A DNA stretch of 33,742 nucleotides from CAZDCZ01 sp964504155 (GTDB lineage Bacteria; Bacteroidota; Bacteroidia; Bacteroidales; UBA12077). The stretch is taken from contig CAZDCZ010000029.1 of assembly GCA_964504155.1 (NCBI GenBank), positions 1 through 33,742 on the forward strand. The letters are read 5' to 3'. Both the position numbers and the translations under genes were made by a program. Below are positions 14,155-22,299 of this stretch, piece after piece. The notes beneath the pieces were generated by a model. That model ran no database searches. It saw only the letters and a list, made by a program, of their open reading frames with translations, and was not told where the DNA came from. The first letter of the stretch is position 1. Every line of letters starts with the position of its first letter.

Positions 14155-16653
14155 ATGAGAAAACGAATTTTATTATGTATCAGCATCCTCGTATTTCAAT
14201 TTTCGTTGAATGCCCAAGAAAACGTTAATCTTAAAGAGACTTTTCTTGATGCAGAATATTATATTCTGTACGAAGATTTTAATGAAGCTTTACCCCTTTA
14301 TCTGAAATTAAATAACAACAATTACTCTAATGCCTATATTTCTTATCGTATTGGCGAATGTTACTTAAATATTCAAGGACAAAAAAACAAAGCAATTCCA
14401 TATCTTGAAGATGCAGTAAAAAATATGTTGCAAAAAATAAATGAAGGTTCGTTTAAAGAAACTGCTGCACCCCAGAAAGCTCTATTTTTACTTGGAAATG
14501 CTTATCAAATAAACAACAAATTAAATAAAGCAATTACAACATATAAGAAATTTAAAGAAACATTAAAAGTTGATGATATTTATAATATTGATTTTGTTAC
14601 TCAACAAATAAAATCGTGCAATAATGCACAAAAATTAATGCAATCTCCAATACAATACAAAGAAACAAATGTTGGAGATATTATAAATAATAACTTTCCA
14701 AATATAAGGCCTGTATTATCTTCTAATGAGGATGTTTTAATATTTACAACAAAACTTAAATTTTATGATGCTATATTTTATTCTAAAAAAGAAAATAATA
14801 AATGGTCAGTTCCTATTAATCTTACACCATATTTAAAAACCGACGGCTACTACTATACAAGTAGCTTATCATCGGATGGAACTAAATTATTTCTTTTTAA
14901 GAACGACGAATACAATGGAGATATTTATGTTAGTAATTTCGATGGAGAAAAATGGAACGGGGCAACAAAACTGGGAAAAAATATAAATTCTAAATTTTGG
15001 GAAACACACGCATCAATAAGCTCCGATAATAGAACACTCTATTTTACAAGTAACAGAAAAGGCGGCTTTGGAGGATTAGATATTTACAAATCTGAATATA
15101 ACTTTGAAAAAAAAACATGGAACAAACCAGTTAATTTAGGTCATGAAATTAATACTCCCTATAACGAAGAAACCCCATATATTTCTGAAGATGGCAACAC
15201 CTTATATTTTTCATCTCAAGGACATTATACTATGGGAAGCTTCGACATTTTTTATTCAAAAAAGCTAAAAGATAACTTATGGTCGTCTCCTGTAAATATT
15301 GGCTATCCTATAAATACAACCGACGACGATTTATTCTTTTTCCCAATAAAAGATGGGAATTTTGCATATGTATCGAAATATAACAAAAACGGATATGGCC
15401 AAGAAGATATATATCGCCTAGAATTTTTTTCTAACGACCATCCATACAAAATAAAAGTTACCGGTTGTATTGCGTTACAAGACAAACAAAAAGAATTTAT
15501 AAAAGGACAATTTGAAGTAAATATTATAGATTCTGCAAAAGTTGAAACCATACAAATATTAACCCCTAATACAAAAACAGGCGAATTTGAAACAAGTCTT
15601 TTACCCGGAACCTATAAATTTGTTTTTAAATCGGAAAGATATAAACAAAAAGTAAAAACTTTAGTTATACCGGAAAATTTCCAAAGAAACTCCTTAGTTA
15701 TAAACACAGAGCTTGTTCCATTGGCAGTAAGCTCGGGAGAATATATCACAATTAAAAGTCTGTTCTTCGATTTTGATTCTTATTCGTTAAATAGAGAATC
15801 GCAAATTGAACTGGAACGTCTGTATAAACTTATGACAAAATATCCATCTCTATACATTGAAATTACCGGTCATACCGACGCAATTGGATCTTCCGAATAT
15901 AATAAAAAACTATCAGTTAAACGAGCCAGATCAACCATAAATTATTTAGTAAATAAAGGAATTCAAGAAAATCGCTTTGTAGCCAAAGGTGCCGGAAAAT
16001 CGCAACCAATTACAATAAATAGCAAACCCGATGGCTCCGATAATCCTGAAGGAAGAAAATTTAACAGAAGAGTTACTACAAAAATTTTAAAATCGGACAA
16101 GAATATATTAATAGATAATGATATAAATATTCCGGAGCATCTTAAACTTAAAAATCTTTCATATGGAATATTTTTATTAAAACAAAAAAACAAATTACCC
16201 GATGAATATTTTAATAAATACTCAGAATTTAACGATTATAAAATAAAAGAATATAATAATAACGATTACTATTTTTACATTTTAGGTCGTTTTAAAAAAA
16301 AATCGGAATTACTTGTTTTATATAATAAAACAATAGATTTAGGATTTAATGATGCCAAAATAGTTAACAATTACGAAATAAAAAAAATTCAGCATCTTAC
16401 AGGCAACACAACACATACTCAAAAAAAAACAATTTATACTATACAATTAAAAGCAACAAAATCGCCTGTTGATATTGTTATATTTGCTCCACTAAAAAAT
16501 GTTAAAGAAATATTATGTGTCGATGGGTATTACAGATATATATATAATGAATTTAAAGGATATAAAAATGCAAAAAAAGAATTGAAGCAAATAATAAATT
16601 CCGGTTATCCTGATGCTTTTATAATGAATATAAATACATATAATAAAAAATAA
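14155..16653 (+). CDS. PorE-like protein: TPR, PD40 propeller, CRD, OmpA domain, SPOR-like tail (third paralogue)
   Basis: The 832-aa protein has a signal peptide (MRKRILLCISILVFQFSLNAQ), TPR-like helices (about 25-160), the PD40 propeller (about 175-425), a carboxypeptidase-regulatory-like beta domain (about 435-520, VTGCIALQDKQKEF), and an OmpA/MotB peptidoglycan-binding domain (about 530-645). The OmpA domain has the expected FFDFDSYSLN, ITGHTDAIGSSEYN and LSVKRARSTINYL motifs. This is the order known for PorE, the T9SS component that ties the system to peptidoglycan. An extra tail of about 185 residues follows and resembles a SPOR-type repeat (YYFYILGRFKKKSELLVLYN; AIVN-type beta-alpha units). 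PorE is a lipoprotein, whereas this has a type I signal, so it is PorE-like and may not be the orthologue. It starts 44 bp after the second paralogue. Confidence 0.88.
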   Translation: MRKRILLCISILVFQFSLNAQENVNLKETFLDAEYYILYEDFNEALPLYLKLNNNNYSNAYISYRIGECYLNIQGQKNKAIPYLEDAVKNMLQKINEGSFKETAAPQKALFLLGNAYQINNKLNKAITTYKKFKETLKVDDIYNIDFVTQQIKSCNNAQKLMQSPIQYKETNVGDIINNNFPNIRPVLSSNEDVLIFTTKLKFYDAIFYSKKENNKWSVPINLTPYLKTDGYYYTSSLSSDGTKLFLFKNDEYNGDIYVSNFDGEKWNGATKLGKNINSKFWETHASISSDNRTLYFTSNRKGGFGGLDIYKSEYNFEKKTWNKPVNLGHEINTPYNEETPYISEDGNTLYFSSQGHYTMGSFDIFYSKKLKDNLWSSPVNIGYPINTTDDDLFFFPIKDGNFAYVSKYNKNGYGQEDIYRLEFFSNDHPYKIKVTGCIALQDKQKEFIKGQFEVNIIDSAKVETIQILTPNTKTGEFETSLLPGTYKFVFKSERYKQKVKTLVIPENFQRNSLVINTELVPLAVSSGEYITIKSLFFDFDSYSLNRESQIELERLYKLMTKYPSLYIEITGHTDAIGSSEYNKKLSVKRARSTINYLVNKGIQENRFVAKGAGKSQPITINSKPDGSDNPEGRKFNRRVTTKILKSDKNILIDNDINIPEHLKLKNLSYGIFLLKQKNKLPDEYFNKYSEFNDYKIKEYNNNDYYFYILGRFKKKSELLVLYNKTIDLGFNDAKIVNNYEIKKIQHLTGNTTHTQKKTIYTIQLKATKSPVDIVIFAPLKNVKEILCVDGYYRYIYNEFKGYKNAKKELKQIINSGYPDAFIMNINTYNKK

Positions 16654-16654
16654 G

Positions 16655-17197
16655 GTGAATATTCTAACCAACAGCTCTATTCAACTCAGAGCCCCTGAAC
16701 CCTCCGATATTGATCTTTTATATATTTGGGAAAACGACACAGATATTTGGCAACTTAGCAATACTCTTACTCCATTCTCGAAACAAACTATGAAAGATTT
16801 TGTCGAAAGTATTAATATCGACATATATCAATCTAAACAACAGAGATTTATGATTGATAGTATTGACAAATCAGGAAAAAAACTTACAATTGGCACTATT
16901 GATTTATTTGATTTCGACCCATTTAATAATAGAGCAGGAATAGGAATTTTGATTGATAAGAAAAGCAGAAACAAAGGATATGCTTCAAATGCATTAAAAA
17001 TATTAATCGACTATTCATTTAATATACTCCAATTGCATCAATTATATTGCAACATTAATATCGACAACAAAACCAGCATAAGTCTTTTTGAAAATCATGG
17101 TTTTTTATTGTCAGGAAAAAAGAAAGAATGGGGCAAAACATTATCAGGATGGAAAGACGAGCTTTTTTTTCAATTAATAAATACAAACAAAAAATAA
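16655..17197 (+). CDS. GNAT-family N-acetyltransferase (RimJ/RimL/SpeG type), 180 aa
   Basis: The frame starts with GTG one base after the stop of the OmpA-domain gene, so the two are translationally coupled. The GNAT fold is visible: IQLRAPEPSDIDLLYIWEND (beta1-alpha1), GTIDLFDFDPFNNRAGIGILI (beta2-4), the acetyl-CoA loop KSRNKGYASNALKILIDYSF (Q/RxxGxG/A type, with Arg-Asn-Lys-Gly-Tyr-Ala), then LHQLYCNINIDNKTSISLFENHGF (beta5-alpha4). It is closest in look to RimJ/RimL or SpeG-type enzymes, which acetylate protein N-termini or polyamines. The acceptor is unknown. Its close coupling to an envelope-protein operon may be chance or may mean that it modifies an envelope precursor. Confidence 0.88.
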   Translation: MNILTNSSIQLRAPEPSDIDLLYIWENDTDIWQLSNTLTPFSKQTMKDFVESINIDIYQSKQQRFMIDSIDKSGKKLTIGTIDLFDFDPFNNRAGIGILIDKKSRNKGYASNALKILIDYSFNILQLHQLYCNINIDNKTSISLFENHGFLLSGKKKEWGKTLSGWKDELFFQLINTNKK

Positions 17198-17237
17198 TTT
17201 ATTCCTTTACAACAATAATACTTAATAATATTTTATA

Positions 17238-17835
17238 ATGATGCAGTGCATCCTCTATTTTATAATTTATACAAACTCAATTTTCTCAACAAATATTAAT
17301 ACCACTCCTTGCATTATGGTAAGCAATTCTATTACTGTATTAGATAACAAATATAAAATACCGGAATTTTGGGAATCACGAAAAATAGATAAAAATCTGC
17401 AAGCAAATAGTAATGACTTAATATATCTTCCCAGCTCGCTTACATATAAAAACTATAATATTTATGTAACAAAAAAATACACATAAAGCATTAATAAAAA
17501 TGTCAGAAGAAGCAAAGAAAACTGGAGTGTTATTAATTGCAGATTCCGGATATAGAAGTATAGCTCACCAAAAAAAATTATAGAAAAATATTTAAAAAAG
17601 GGAATTCCTTTTTCAGATATTATCAGGCATGTGGCTCCCCCTGCCATTCTGAACATATGTTAGGCACAACATTAGACTTTGTTTCAAGTAACAAATCGTT
17701 TAACACAACGAAAAGCTATAAATGATTAAAAAAAACGCATCGAAATATGGCTTTAAATAAACTTACACCAACGAAAATTCTAATAACCTATTAAATAAAT
17801 CGTGGCATTGGAATTACATTAAATTAAATCGTTAA
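17238..17835 (+). pseudogene. Decayed M15B (VanY-like) D-alanyl-D-alanine carboxypeptidase
   Basis: Pieces of one M15 peptidase appear in successive frames. 17238-17486 reads ITVLDNKYKIPEFWESRKI and so on to a stop. 17488-17583 reads ALIKMSEEAKKTGVLLIADS, then GYRSIAHQ, to a stop. Then GIPFSDIIRHVAPP, then GHSEHMLGTTLDF (the zinc-binding S-x-H-x6-D), then NASKYGFK, and finally NKSWHWNYIKLN (the WHW active-site motif) ending at TAA 17835. Shifts fall at poly-A runs 17471-17477, 17570-17577 and 17728-17735 and in the C-run near 17637-17641. In-frame stops also occur at 17723 (TGA in place of Trp) and 17758. The number of lesions excludes a single sequencing error. An intact enzyme would trim peptidoglycan stem peptides in the periplasm. 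Confidence 0.88.
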
Positions 17836-17853
17836 AAAATCTCTATTATCTTG

Positions 17854-18306
17854 TCAGCAAATCTGAGAATACTCAGGAATATCATTTAGAAATATGAAAG
17901 ATTGTTTTTCGTTATCAAATTTGCAACAATAATGAACTAGGCCATTAGTAACAATTAAAAATTTAACTTTTAACTTCATATTATATCGAGCAATCTGATC
18001 GAAAACTTTTTGAGTAATTTTTACATTCGAAGCCTTACACTCAACAATAAGAACCGGTTCTCCTTTTCGTCCAAACGAAACAATATCGCTTCGTTTGGAA
18101 GTGTTATTTAATTTAAAAGCAAATTCAATACTTAATAATGATGAAGGAAATTTTTTATTTTCTACCAAATATGAAATGAAATTTTGACGAACCCATTCTT
18201 CAGGTGTTAGAGCAACAAACTTCTTTCTAATATTATCGAATATTAGTTTTTGTTTCTGATTGTTCTTTATCCTATAAGTATGCTTTGGCAAATTTAATTC
18301 TTCCAT
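17854..18306 (-). CDS. Stand-alone HsdR N-terminal-like (type I restriction enzyme R protein N) domain protein, 150 aa
   Basis: The ATG at 18306 is chosen over the TTG one codon earlier. The protein shows TPEEWVRQNFISYLVENKK, then SDIVSFGRKGEPVLIVECKAS (Asp and Glu-x-Lys of the PD-(D/E)XK nuclease core), and ARYNMKLKVKFLIVTNG. This matches the HSDR_N domain that cuts DNA in type I restriction enzymes. Here the domain is alone, without helicase, HsdM or HsdS. Such single-domain genes are common in Bacteroidota beside holA-type housekeeping genes, so a restriction role is doubtful; a DNA repair or nucleic-acid-processing role is more plausible but unproven. It converges on the pseudogene with an 18-bp gap and diverges from the AMP nucleosidase gene. 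Confidence 0.82.
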   Translation of the reverse strand: MEELNLPKHTYRIKNNQKQKLIFDNIRKKFVALTPEEWVRQNFISYLVENKKFPSSLLSIEFAFKLNNTSKRSDIVSFGRKGEPVLIVECKASNVKITQKVFDQIARYNMKLKVKFLIVTNGLVHYCCKFDNEKQSFIFLNDIPEYSQIC

Positions 18307-18415
18307 CAAAACAATAATAATTAAATTATCTTACTTTTTTACAGTTTTTTTAATTAATTTGAAAAATTATTATTCTTAATAAGTTTAAGCAATATCTTTT
18401 ATTCTAAAAACAAAC

Positions 18416-18435
18416 TTGCTATTTTTGTATAGCAA
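18416..18435 (+). promoter_or_regulatory. -7 element inside an inverted repeat upstream of the AMP nucleosidase gene
   Basis: TTGCTAT (18416-18422) and ATAGCAA (18429-18435) form a perfect 7-bp inverted repeat with a 6-nt spacer. Within it TATTTTTG (18420-18427) fits the Bacteroidota -7 consensus TAnnTTTG; no clear TTG -33 is present about 20 nt upstream. The start codon lies at 18466, a leader of about 33 nt. A repressor bound to the repeat would block the promoter. Confidence 0.5.
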
Positions 18436-18465
18436 TATATTTCGATAATATATAAGAAACAAAAT

Positions 18466-19236
18466 ATGAAAACTAAAACAGAAATAGTAGAAAATTGGTT
18501 ACCCCGATATACAGGGTGTTCATTAAAAGATTTCGGACAATACATTTTATTAACCAATTTTAGTCATTACTTAGAATTATTTGCCGAATGGAATAATGTA
18601 AAAATTCCCAACACACAAGTTCCTATGCCATGTGTTACAGCCAACAACATTACAATGATAAATTTTGGCATGGGAAGTCCAAATGCAGCAACAATAATGG
18701 ATTTATTAAGTGCCATACATCCTAAAGCAGCATTATTCTTGGGAAAATGCGGAGGACTAAAAAAGAAAAACGAACTTGGTGATTATATTCTTCCAATTGC
18801 TGCAATTCGAAGCGAAGGAACATCTAATGACTATTTACCTCCGGAAATTCCTGCATTGCCGGCATTTAAGTTGCAAATAGCTGTATCGAATTCGATAAAA
18901 GAATTTAATAAAGATTACTGGACAGGTACTGTTTTAACAACAAATAAAAGAGTTTGGGAATACGATGACCGATTTAAGAAATATCTTAGAAAAACACGCT
19001 CGATGGCAATAGATATGGAAACTGCAACTATTTTTACAGTAGGATTTGCTAATCAAATTCCTACAGGAGCATTATTACTTGTTTCTGATCAGCCAATGAT
19101 ATCGGCAGGTATAAAAACTGATAAAAGCGACCAAAAAATTACTAACAAATATGTAGAAGAACATGTTAAAATAGGAATTAATGCATTACGAGAAATACAA
19201 GCAAATTCTGAATCGGTAAAACATGTTATCTTTTAA
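18466..19236 (+). CDS. amn: AMP nucleosidase (short form)
   Basis: AMP nucleosidase splits AMP into adenine and ribose 5-phosphate. The 256-aa protein has the nucleoside-phosphorylase fold: NFGMGSPNAATIMDLLSAI (phosphate and substrate-site entry), ALFLGKCGGL, the GDYILPIAAIRSEGTSNDYL segment, and the catalytic AIDMETATIF stretch in which Met-Glu contact the ribose, followed by LLLVSDQPM with the base-binding Asp. The length fits the short Bacteroidota type, which lacks the regulatory N-terminal domain of the enterobacterial enzyme (about 480 aa). Regulation by phosphate or ATP is therefore likely different. It stands alone before holA (69-bp gap) and has its own promoter overlapped by an inverted repeat. 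Confidence 0.9.
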   Translation: MKTKTEIVENWLPRYTGCSLKDFGQYILLTNFSHYLELFAEWNNVKIPNTQVPMPCVTANNITMINFGMGSPNAATIMDLLSAIHPKAALFLGKCGGLKKKNELGDYILPIAAIRSEGTSNDYLPPEIPALPAFKLQIAVSNSIKEFNKDYWTGTVLTTNKRVWEYDDRFKKYLRKTRSMAIDMETATIFTVGFANQIPTGALLLVSDQPMISAGIKTDKSDQKITNKYVEEHVKIGINALREIQANSESVKHVIF

Positions 19237-19305
19237 TTTATATTGAGCTTATATTAATTAAATAAAAAAATCTTATTCTAATTTATCTATAAAAAATAAA
19301 TACAA

Positions 19306-20325
19306 ATGAAATTCGAAGATGCATACAAACAAATATTTTCTGATCTGAGAAAGAAAATATACAAACCTATATATTTTCTTATGGGAGACGAACCATATTT
19401 TATAGATAAAATTACTGATTTTATACATTCTAATGTTCTCTCAGAAGAAGAACGAAATTTTAATCAAATAGTATTTTACGGTAAAGACACAACTATTGAA
19501 ACTATTATTACTGCATCGCGCAAATTTCCTATGATGTCGAACTATCAAGTAATAATAGTAAAAGAAGCTCAACATCTAAAAAATATCGAAGATTTAGTTA
19601 TATATGCTAACAATCCGCTTAAATCAACAATCTTAGTAATTAACTATAAATATAAAAGTCTAGATAAAAGAAAAAAATTATATAAGTCTATTGGTAATGA
19701 TAAGGGCTACATTCTTAATACCGAAAAATTGTATGATAATAAAATACCACTTTGGATAGAAAAATATATTAGTCATAAAAACTATTCTATTGAGCCAAAA
19801 GCTGCACAGATACTTACAGAATATTTAGGAAACGATTTAAACAAAATTGTTAACGAACTGGAAAAACTAATTATTACTTTACCTAAAAACGAAACAAAAA
19901 TAACATCTATTCATATTGAAAAAAATATTGGCATAAGCAAAGACTATAATAACTTTGAGTTAAATAATGCCCTAAGTAAAAAAGATGTTTTAAAAGCAAA
20001 CAGAATAATTAATTACTTTAGCAACAATTCTGCAAAACATCCATTATTATTGACGATAGGAACGCTTTATTATCATTTCAATAAAATTCTTACCTATCAT
20101 TTCATTAAAGATAAATCGAACATTAATATGCTTGCAGCCACCTTAAAAATGAATAAATATTTTATTAAAGATATTGAATTTGCAGCTAGAAATTATCCTC
20201 CAAGTAAAGTAGTTTACATAATAGAGCAACTTAGAGAATACGATTTAAAATCGAAAGGGAAAAACAATGCAACAACTACCGATAAAGGTCTGCTTAAAGA
20301 ATTAATATATAAGATTTTACATTAA
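19306..20325 (+). CDS. holA: DNA polymerase III subunit delta
   Basis: HolA (delta) opens the sliding clamp within the clamp loader. The 339-aa length is typical. Family features include IYFLMGDEPYFIDKITDFI near the start (delta N-terminal domain), VIIVKEAQHLK with the LVIYANNPLKSTILVINYK region (degenerate AAA+ module), and the central LTEYLGNDLNKIVNELEKL stretch (collar-linking helical domain). The C-terminal helical part (HPLLLTIGTLYYHFNKI; DLKSKGKNNATTTDKGLLKE) matches the delta collar, where SKG is a recurring feature. The gene precedes the rhomboid gene by 13 bp. Housekeeping function is secure by family recognition, without biochemical proof here. Confidence 0.93.
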   Translation: MKFEDAYKQIFSDLRKKIYKPIYFLMGDEPYFIDKITDFIHSNVLSEEERNFNQIVFYGKDTTIETIITASRKFPMMSNYQVIIVKEAQHLKNIEDLVIYANNPLKSTILVINYKYKSLDKRKKLYKSIGNDKGYILNTEKLYDNKIPLWIEKYISHKNYSIEPKAAQILTEYLGNDLNKIVNELEKLIITLPKNETKITSIHIEKNIGISKDYNNFELNNALSKKDVLKANRIINYFSNNSAKHPLLLTIGTLYYHFNKILTYHFIKDKSNINMLAATLKMNKYFIKDIEFAARNYPPSKVVYIIEQLREYDLKSKGKNNATTTDKGLLKELIYKILH

Positions 20326-20338
20326 ACAATCATCTCTA

Positions 20339-20950
20339 ATGACAATATTTATTATTATAATAACTTCGCTAATATCGATATTAGCATTTTCTAACGAAGA
20401 AATACTGAATCGTTCGCAATTAAATCCATATCAGGTATATCATAAAAAACAATGGTACAGAGTTATTACTCACGGATTTGTTCATGCCGACTGGGTGCAT
20501 CTTTTCGTAAATATGTTTGTTTTATTTTCGTTTGGAAAATCTGTAGAAAATATTTTCAGCCAACTTGAGTCAAATCAAATAATTTTATCTTCTTCACTAT
20601 CATATTTGTTATTATATTTTATTGCCATGATACTAGCAACAATTCCATCGATAATAAAACAAAAAAATAATCACTGGTATAATTCTGTTGGAGCATCCGG
20701 CGCTGTATCTGCTGTAATTTTTACAAGTATCTTTTTTCAACCACTTGCTCCACTTTATTTCTTTGGCATTTTACCTATTCCGGGAATAGTTTTTGGCATT
20801 CTTTATTTAGGGTATACTCATTATATGAGCAGAAAAGGAAGTGATAATATTAATCATGACGCTCATTTTATTGGTGCAATTTTTGGTTTTGTTTTTCCAT
20901 TAATACTAGAACCTAAATTAATTAATATTTTTATTAATCAATTATTTTAG
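20339..20950 (+). CDS. Rhomboid-family intramembrane serine protease
   Basis: The 203-aa protein has about six membrane segments and the rhomboid signatures: HGFVHADWVHLFVNMFVLFSFG (oxyanion/loop Asn and His), the catalytic serine in SVGASGAVSAV (Ser120), and the catalytic histidine in HDAHFIGAIFGF (His176). The dyad is complete, so the protease should be active. Rhomboids cleave membrane proteins near the bilayer face; the substrate is unknown. The minimal core without an N-terminal cytosolic domain is usual for small bacterial forms. It is the second of four closely spaced plus-strand genes (holA, this, GmhB-like, aminotransferase), with gaps of 2 to 13 bp, which suggests one operon. Confidence 0.92.
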   Translation: MTIFIIIITSLISILAFSNEEILNRSQLNPYQVYHKKQWYRVITHGFVHADWVHLFVNMFVLFSFGKSVENIFSQLESNQIILSSSLSYLLLYFIAMILATIPSIIKQKNNHWYNSVGASGAVSAVIFTSIFFQPLAPLYFFGILPIPGIVFGILYLGYTHYMSRKGSDNINHDAHFIGAIFGFVFPLILEPKLINIFINQLF

Positions 20951-20956
20951 AAACAT

Positions 20957-21436
20957 ATGCCGAAAGCAATTTTTCTCGACCGAGATGGAATAATTAATCG
21001 CGAAAGAGGCGATTATACATATAAAATTAAAGATTTCGTTATTAACGATGGAGTAATAGATACATTAAAAACATTGTCGAATTACGGTTATTTGCTAATA
21101 ATAATTTCTAACCAAGGAGGAATCTCTAAGAACATATATTCAAAAAATGATGTTGACAAATTACATCAATATTTACTTTTCGAACTTGAAAAGCATAATA
21201 TAAATATAACTGAAATATATTATTGTCCACACCATTCCGATAACGAAAAATGTTTATGCAGAAAGCCGGAAGCTCTATTGTTTGAAAAAGCAATAGCTCG
21301 ATATAATATAAATATATCACAATCGTACATGATTGGTGATAGCAAAAGAGATATTATTGCTGCAGAAAAAGTTGGGATAAAAGGTATTAAAATTGAGCCT
21401 AACGATGATTTAAGAAAAATATTAAAACTAATCTAG
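20957..21436 (+). CDS. HAD-family heptose-bisphosphate phosphatase-like protein (GmhB type)
   Basis: The 159-aa protein has the HAD motifs: AIFLDRDGIIN (nucleophile Asp8, acid Asp10), ISNQGGI (motif 2), CRKPEALLFEKA (motif 3 Lys), and MIGDSKRDIIAAEKVG (motif 4). A zinc-binding loop YYCPHHSDNEKCLCRKP is typical of the GmhB/histidinol-phosphate phosphatase group. GmhB makes D-glycero-beta-D-manno-heptose 1-phosphate for LPS core synthesis; a histidinol-phosphatase role is the alternative, since motifs overlap. No other heptose genes are in view, so the exact substrate is not fixed. It lies 6 bp after the rhomboid gene and 2 bp before the aminotransferase gene. Confidence 0.88.
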   Translation: MPKAIFLDRDGIINRERGDYTYKIKDFVINDGVIDTLKTLSNYGYLLIIISNQGGISKNIYSKNDVDKLHQYLLFELEKHNINITEIYYCPHHSDNEKCLCRKPEALLFEKAIARYNINISQSYMIGDSKRDIIAAEKVGIKGIKIEPNDDLRKILKLI

Positions 21437-21438
21437 GA

Positions 21439-22296
21439 ATGAATCAACGCAACTATATTTTAGTAAACGGAGAATATTTCAGTTCCGAGAAATTCTGTAT
21501 AGATATAGAAAATAGAGCGTATAAATATGGCGATGCTCTCTTCGAAACGATTCATGCAAATGGCACTCGACTTCAATTTTTCGATGATCATATGGCAAGA
21601 TTAAAGCATGGATTAAAAACGCTTAAGATTAACATTCCTAAATCTATTGAGTCGGGTAAAATATTGCAAGAAATTGAACACCTATTAAATAAAAACAAAT
21701 TTCTAAAAGGAGCAAGAATCCGTTTGTGCGTTTTTCGAAACAATGGAGGCAATTATACCCCTTCTACAAATGACTCATCGTACATTGTTAGTACTTACAA
21801 ACTCCCATTTTACGACTATCGCTTAAACGATAAAGGAATTTCTCTCGGACTTTTTACCAAATTAAGAAAACAAAAAAACTATTTATCAAATATAAAATCA
21901 AGTAATGCACTTATATATATTATGGCAGGAATTTATGCACAAGAAAATAATATTGACGATAGCATAATTCTTAACGAAAACAATAATATTATTGAGACTA
22001 CAAGTTCAAACATATTTGTAATTAAAGAAAAAACTGTTCTAACCCCTCCTCTATCCGATGGATGTGTTGCAGGAATTATGCGTAAACAAATAATTAAATT
22101 GCTTTTAGCTATGAAATTAGAAGTAATTAACGAAAAACATGTAGAACCACGCCATTTATTAATGGCCGATGAAATATTTATTACAAATAGTATAAACGGA
22201 ATGCGATGGATTAAGGGTTTTGAAGATAAAAGATTTTACAATAACATAGCAAAACAATTAATTACAGAACTAAATTATTTAGCTTTTAAATATTAA
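21439..22296 (+). CDS. Class IV (PLP-dependent) aminotransferase
   Basis: The 285-aa protein has the fold-type IV features: ENRAYKYGDALFETIHANG (typical opening of the branched-chain/D-amino acid/ADC lyase family), HMARLKHGLKTLKI, the PLP-lysine segment LSNIKSSNALIYI, IIETTSSNIFVIK and LTPPLSDGCVAGIMRKQII. Members are branched-chain aminotransferase, D-amino acid transaminase or aminodeoxychorismate lyase (PabC). The Asn-x-x-x-Ser PLP-site pattern (ETTSSNIFV) fits the family in general. The size and the SDGCVAGIMR ending lean slightly to PabC-like lyase, but no folate gene lies nearby, so this is tentative. It starts 2 bp after the phosphatase gene and ends 3 bp from the convergent YqgE gene. 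Confidence 0.88.
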   Translation: MNQRNYILVNGEYFSSEKFCIDIENRAYKYGDALFETIHANGTRLQFFDDHMARLKHGLKTLKINIPKSIESGKILQEIEHLLNKNKFLKGARIRLCVFRNNGGNYTPSTNDSSYIVSTYKLPFYDYRLNDKGISLGLFTKLRKQKNYLSNIKSSNALIYIMAGIYAQENNIDDSIILNENNNIIETTSSNIFVIKEKTVLTPPLSDGCVAGIMRKQIIKLLLAMKLEVINEKHVEPRHLLMADEIFITNSINGMRWIKGFEDKRFYNNIAKQLITELNYLAFKY

Positions 22297-22299
22297 TAA

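Noticed and set aside
17238..17486. Independent 82-aa protein
   Set aside because: Its C-terminal part runs into the decayed M15 peptidase after a one-base shift in a poly-A run, so it is the first fragment of that pseudogene.
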